DNA of 64,000 nucleotides, from positions 186,781,056 to 186,845,055 of the forward strand of contig CM067377.1 in assembly GCA_034510155.1 (NCBI GenBank), read 5' to 3'. Numbering within the stretch: position 1 is the stretch's first letter; each line of letters opens with the position of its first letter. The position numbers were made by a program, and so were the translations under genes. Below, piece by piece: positions 61,925-64,000 of the stretch. Origin of the DNA: Eucriotettix oculatus (lineage: Eukaryota; Arthropoda; Insecta; Orthoptera; Tetrigidae). A model generated the notes under the pieces. The model was not told the origin of the DNA and made no database searches. It saw only the letters and a program-made list of their open reading frames with translations.

Positions 61925-62775
61925 CGAACACATGGTGTATATAGAACAGGCGATGAAGAAAGTTACATCGGAATATTGAAAAGGAATCATACTGCAAGGG
62001 AAAAAAATACCTTACGCTTTGCCGACGATATTGTAGTATTAGGGAAGTCAGAAGAAGACTTGGAAACCATATAAATGGCATTAACGGAGTCCTGGAGAAA
62101 GAGTTCAAAATGAGGATTAATGAAGGCAAAACCAAGATAATGGAGTGTAGTATGCGAAACAGTTGAATAACAAAGGCTGTAACATTGGGAAGGGATATTT
62201 TGACGAAAGGTAAGGAATTCCGTGAATTGGGAAGCGTAATAACTAGAGATGGTAGACGTATAGTAGACATAAAGAGTAGGATAGCACAGGAAAGAAAGGC
62301 TTTCGCCAAAAAGAAGGATTTACTTACGGGTAACATAAGGGTGAAAATGAGGAAATCGTTGCTAAAAATGTTCGTATGGAGCGTGGAGTTATATGAGTGC
62401 GAAACGTGGACGATAGGAGTTGGGGAAAGGAAAAGAATAAAAGCCTTTAAAATGTGGTGCTATAGGCGAATGCTGATAGGGTAACTATAAGGAAGTTTTA
62501 AGCAGAATAGGGGAAAAGCGAACAATATGGACGACGTTGATTAAGAGAAGGAATAGATTAATAGGCCACGTTTTAAGACACGAGGGTCTTGTAAAATTAG
62601 CTTTAGAGGGAAGTGTGTGGGGTAATAAAAGAAGAAGGAGATCAGGGATGGAATACGCTAAGAAGATTAGGGAGTGTGTCGGTTGTGCTATTTATAAGGA
62701 AATGAAAAGGCTTGCGCCACATAGAGGATTGCATCAGACCAGTCTTAGGACTGAATACTACAACAACAACGGTGT
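61925..62775 (+). pseudogene. LINE RT fragment ('RLIGHVLRHEGL' family), longest copy
   Basis: Begins in the RT palm: broken frames give LRFADDIVVLGKSEEDLE, so the F/YADD catalytic box is still visible around 62018-62050. Next come GSVITRDGRRIVDIKSR and KAFAKKKDLLTGN, then LLKMFVWSVELYECETW and KAFKMWCYRRMLIG. After a frameshift, KRRNRLIGHVLRHEGLV and EYAKKIRECVGCAIYKEMKR follow. The 3' end is GATTGCATCAGACCAGTCTT then AATACTACAACAACAAC. At least three frame breaks. Confidence 0.85.
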
Positions 62776-62784
62776 ATAGAGAAC

Positions 62785-63195
62785 TGCACAAACATTTTAA
62801 TTTATTTATTATGAACAGAGTGCTCGGAGCTATCAAGTCATTAGTAATCTCCTCAAATCAGGTAACGTTGACTTTTCCAAGTTCTGGAAAGAATTACGTG
62901 AACGCTGTAATGTCGACAAATTCTCTTCTCTGGTTTTGATTTCAAGACATAATCCTTAGATATCAAATAGAAACAATTTTTACGCTGTGTGATGCATCAA
63001 AAAAATATTACTCAATAGCAGCGTGTAATAAAAATTGGAGTTTAAACGAGAAGAATGGTGCAGTGGGAAAATACACTCCGACCAAAACTAACCGCGTGTG
63101 ACGACTAACTTGGACTATTCTACCGCACAGAAAACTATGAGCATTTTCTTCCGTGAATAAGAACAGTTGATCAGGAAGAAGTTAGATAGTAGCAT
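62785..63195. other. Intron, nothing recognised
   Basis: Short intronic stretch before the first Spätzle-like exon of the window. Beyond it, 63370-64000 is also intron without a recognised feature. Confidence 0.4.
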
Positions 63196-63202
63196 TACTT
63201 AC

Positions 63203-63366
63203 GTAGGATAATGGTCTATCTTCTCGCAGAAAGTGGCGCCAGGTTTCGCACAGGAAGGTGTCTTACCCGGAGGGGCAGGTAGGAAGGGGTAGTTCCTGCA
63301 GCCCCCGTAGTGGTCACACTGGGGCGTAGACGTCAGAGGGGTTGCCACTAACAGAACTCCCAACAC
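63203..63366 (-). CDS. Spätzle-like exon: end of signal peptide and N-terminal prodomain
   Basis: The exon is preceded by an excellent acceptor (long T-rich tract ending TTATTCGCAG|GTG) and ends at CCTAC|GTAAGT, giving 54 codons plus two bases (phase 0 in, phase 2 out). It starts inside a hydrophobic signal peptide (VLGVLLVATPLTSTP). It continues with QCDHYGGCRNYPFLPAPPGK and the family block CAKPGATFCEKIDHYP, typical of the Spz3/4 prodomain. The Met that opens this frame upstream lies within the polypyrimidine tract of the acceptor, so it is not taken as the true start. The exon is GC-rich compared with the flanking intron. Confidence 0.88.
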
Positions 63367-64000
63367 CTGCGAATAACAAAACAAAAAGTGAGTAAGCTAT
63401 TGCAATAAACTACTATCTGTGAACAGTTCAGCCAATTTCGCGGATTATTTCGTTCGAGTGTCGTGTTGTCTGATTTGGAGATGGAGCAGGTGAAGTAAGA
63501 GATAGAATGATCCACTTACAGACGCAGATGGTCGATTCAATTACTTTCCGACTTCTTTGTCTCGATGGATTAATAAAAATTATATTCGTCTCTAGGGCGG
63601 GTAGAAAACCAGTTAACAGCATATGCATAATAATTCACAAACTTAGCAGACATTGGCTTTCACTAATAGGTCCAGTTCAGGAAGACGGCTGAATTAACAT
63701 TTCACGTTTCAAAATTATTTATTTATCAGAAATAATATTTTAATCAGTTGTATTCACATTCTGGAATCTTACAAAATCCAACCATTCCTTCATTTTCTTC
63801 ATTCTCTTTCATTCACATTCCACACAAATAATCAATTGTTGACATACTTTTAATGGATGTTCTATGTCGCGAAACACTTCGCGGACTATGTATCTCATAG
63901 TCTGTTTTATAAATGTGTTCCTAGGAATTATTATCCATCGTCCTTTATTGTCATCAAAGTGATTATGATACAGAATCTTATAACGTACCAAGATATGGAG

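Larger units (their letters stand above)
35338..63366 (-). other. Spätzle-family gene (spz3/spz4 type), five of its coding exons
   Basis: Gene-level entry. Exons 63203-63366, 47940-48026, 46215-46502, 37303-37530 and 35338-35509 join without a frame break into 312 residues plus stop. The layout is: end of signal peptide, conserved Cys-containing N-terminal prodomain, DESRDDF block, Pro/Tyr/Gly-rich linker, dibasic cleavage site, then a C-terminal cystine knot of about 109 residues. Spätzle proteins are secreted, protease-activated dimeric ligands of Toll receptors in immunity, patterning and neurotrophic signalling. The cystine-knot wording resembles Spz3/Spz4 rather than Spz1, 2, 5 or 6; I cannot decide between 3 and 4 without a search. 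The intron between the first two exons listed is 15.2 kb. The first coding exon, with the start Met, lies beyond 64 kb. Confidence 0.9.

Noticed and set aside
61893..62336. 147-codon minus-strand ORF, hydrophobic
   Set aside because: It is antisense to the LINE RT fragment on the plus strand.
63367..63384. Met codon giving a 61-codon ORF start for the Spätzle-like exon
   Set aside because: It lies in the T-rich tract just before a strong CAG acceptor; the hydrophobic signal sequence would be too short and the family has an upstream first exon.
1..64000. CRISPR array, rRNA genes, bacterial operons
   Set aside because: No regularly spaced direct repeats, no rRNA-like blocks and no closely packed ORFs were seen; splicing shows a eukaryotic nuclear genome.

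Overview
This window looks like nuclear DNA of an insect with a large, AT-rich, transposon-laden genome. The introns are very long, spliceosomal signals flank short conserved exons, and many decayed retroelements are present. The SINE and LINE families and the genome texture suggest a polyneopteran (cockroach, termite or relative), but that placement is an inference from memory and no search was run. There is no bacterial-style gene packing: no operons, CRISPR arrays or rRNA were seen, and no genuine tRNA gene.

Two host genes can be supported, both on the minus strand. (1) A Tet (ten-eleven translocation 5-methylcytosine dioxygenase) gene: the exon at 15302-16635 carries the start codon, a low-complexity N-terminal region and a complete TET-type CXXC zinc finger. 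A CpG-rich candidate promoter and leader exon lie at about 17.9-18.85 kb. The catalytic exons must lie beyond position 1, so 1-15.3 kb is Tet intron. (2) A Spätzle-family cystine-knot ligand gene of the spz3/spz4 type: five coding exons at 63203-63366, 47940-48026, 46215-46502, 37303-37530 and 35338-35509 splice into one continuous frame of 312 residues. Only the first coding exon, with the start Met and signal peptide beginning, is missing beyond 64 kb. All four internal introns are phase 2.

Almost everything else recognisable is mobile DNA. It includes a tRNA-derived SINE family (six copies or parts, three with clear target-site duplications); two LINE groups (one with a 'RLIGHVLRHEGL'-type RT tail and a CAA-rich 3' end, one jockey/CR1-like); a PIF/Harbinger transposase relic; and a scattered Penelope-like element (PLE) with RT, GIY-YIG and terminal-repeat pieces.

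The most interesting structural signal is a set of hammerhead-ribozyme-like cores (CTGATGA, then a helix II hairpin, then GAAA) at five or six places. At least one belongs to the PLE terminal repeat. A 78/81-bp foldback at 26718-26882 is built from the same PLE terminus joined back-to-back, starting within two bases of the predicted ribozyme cleavage point. Long stretches between these features hold only AT-rich sequence in which I recognise nothing.
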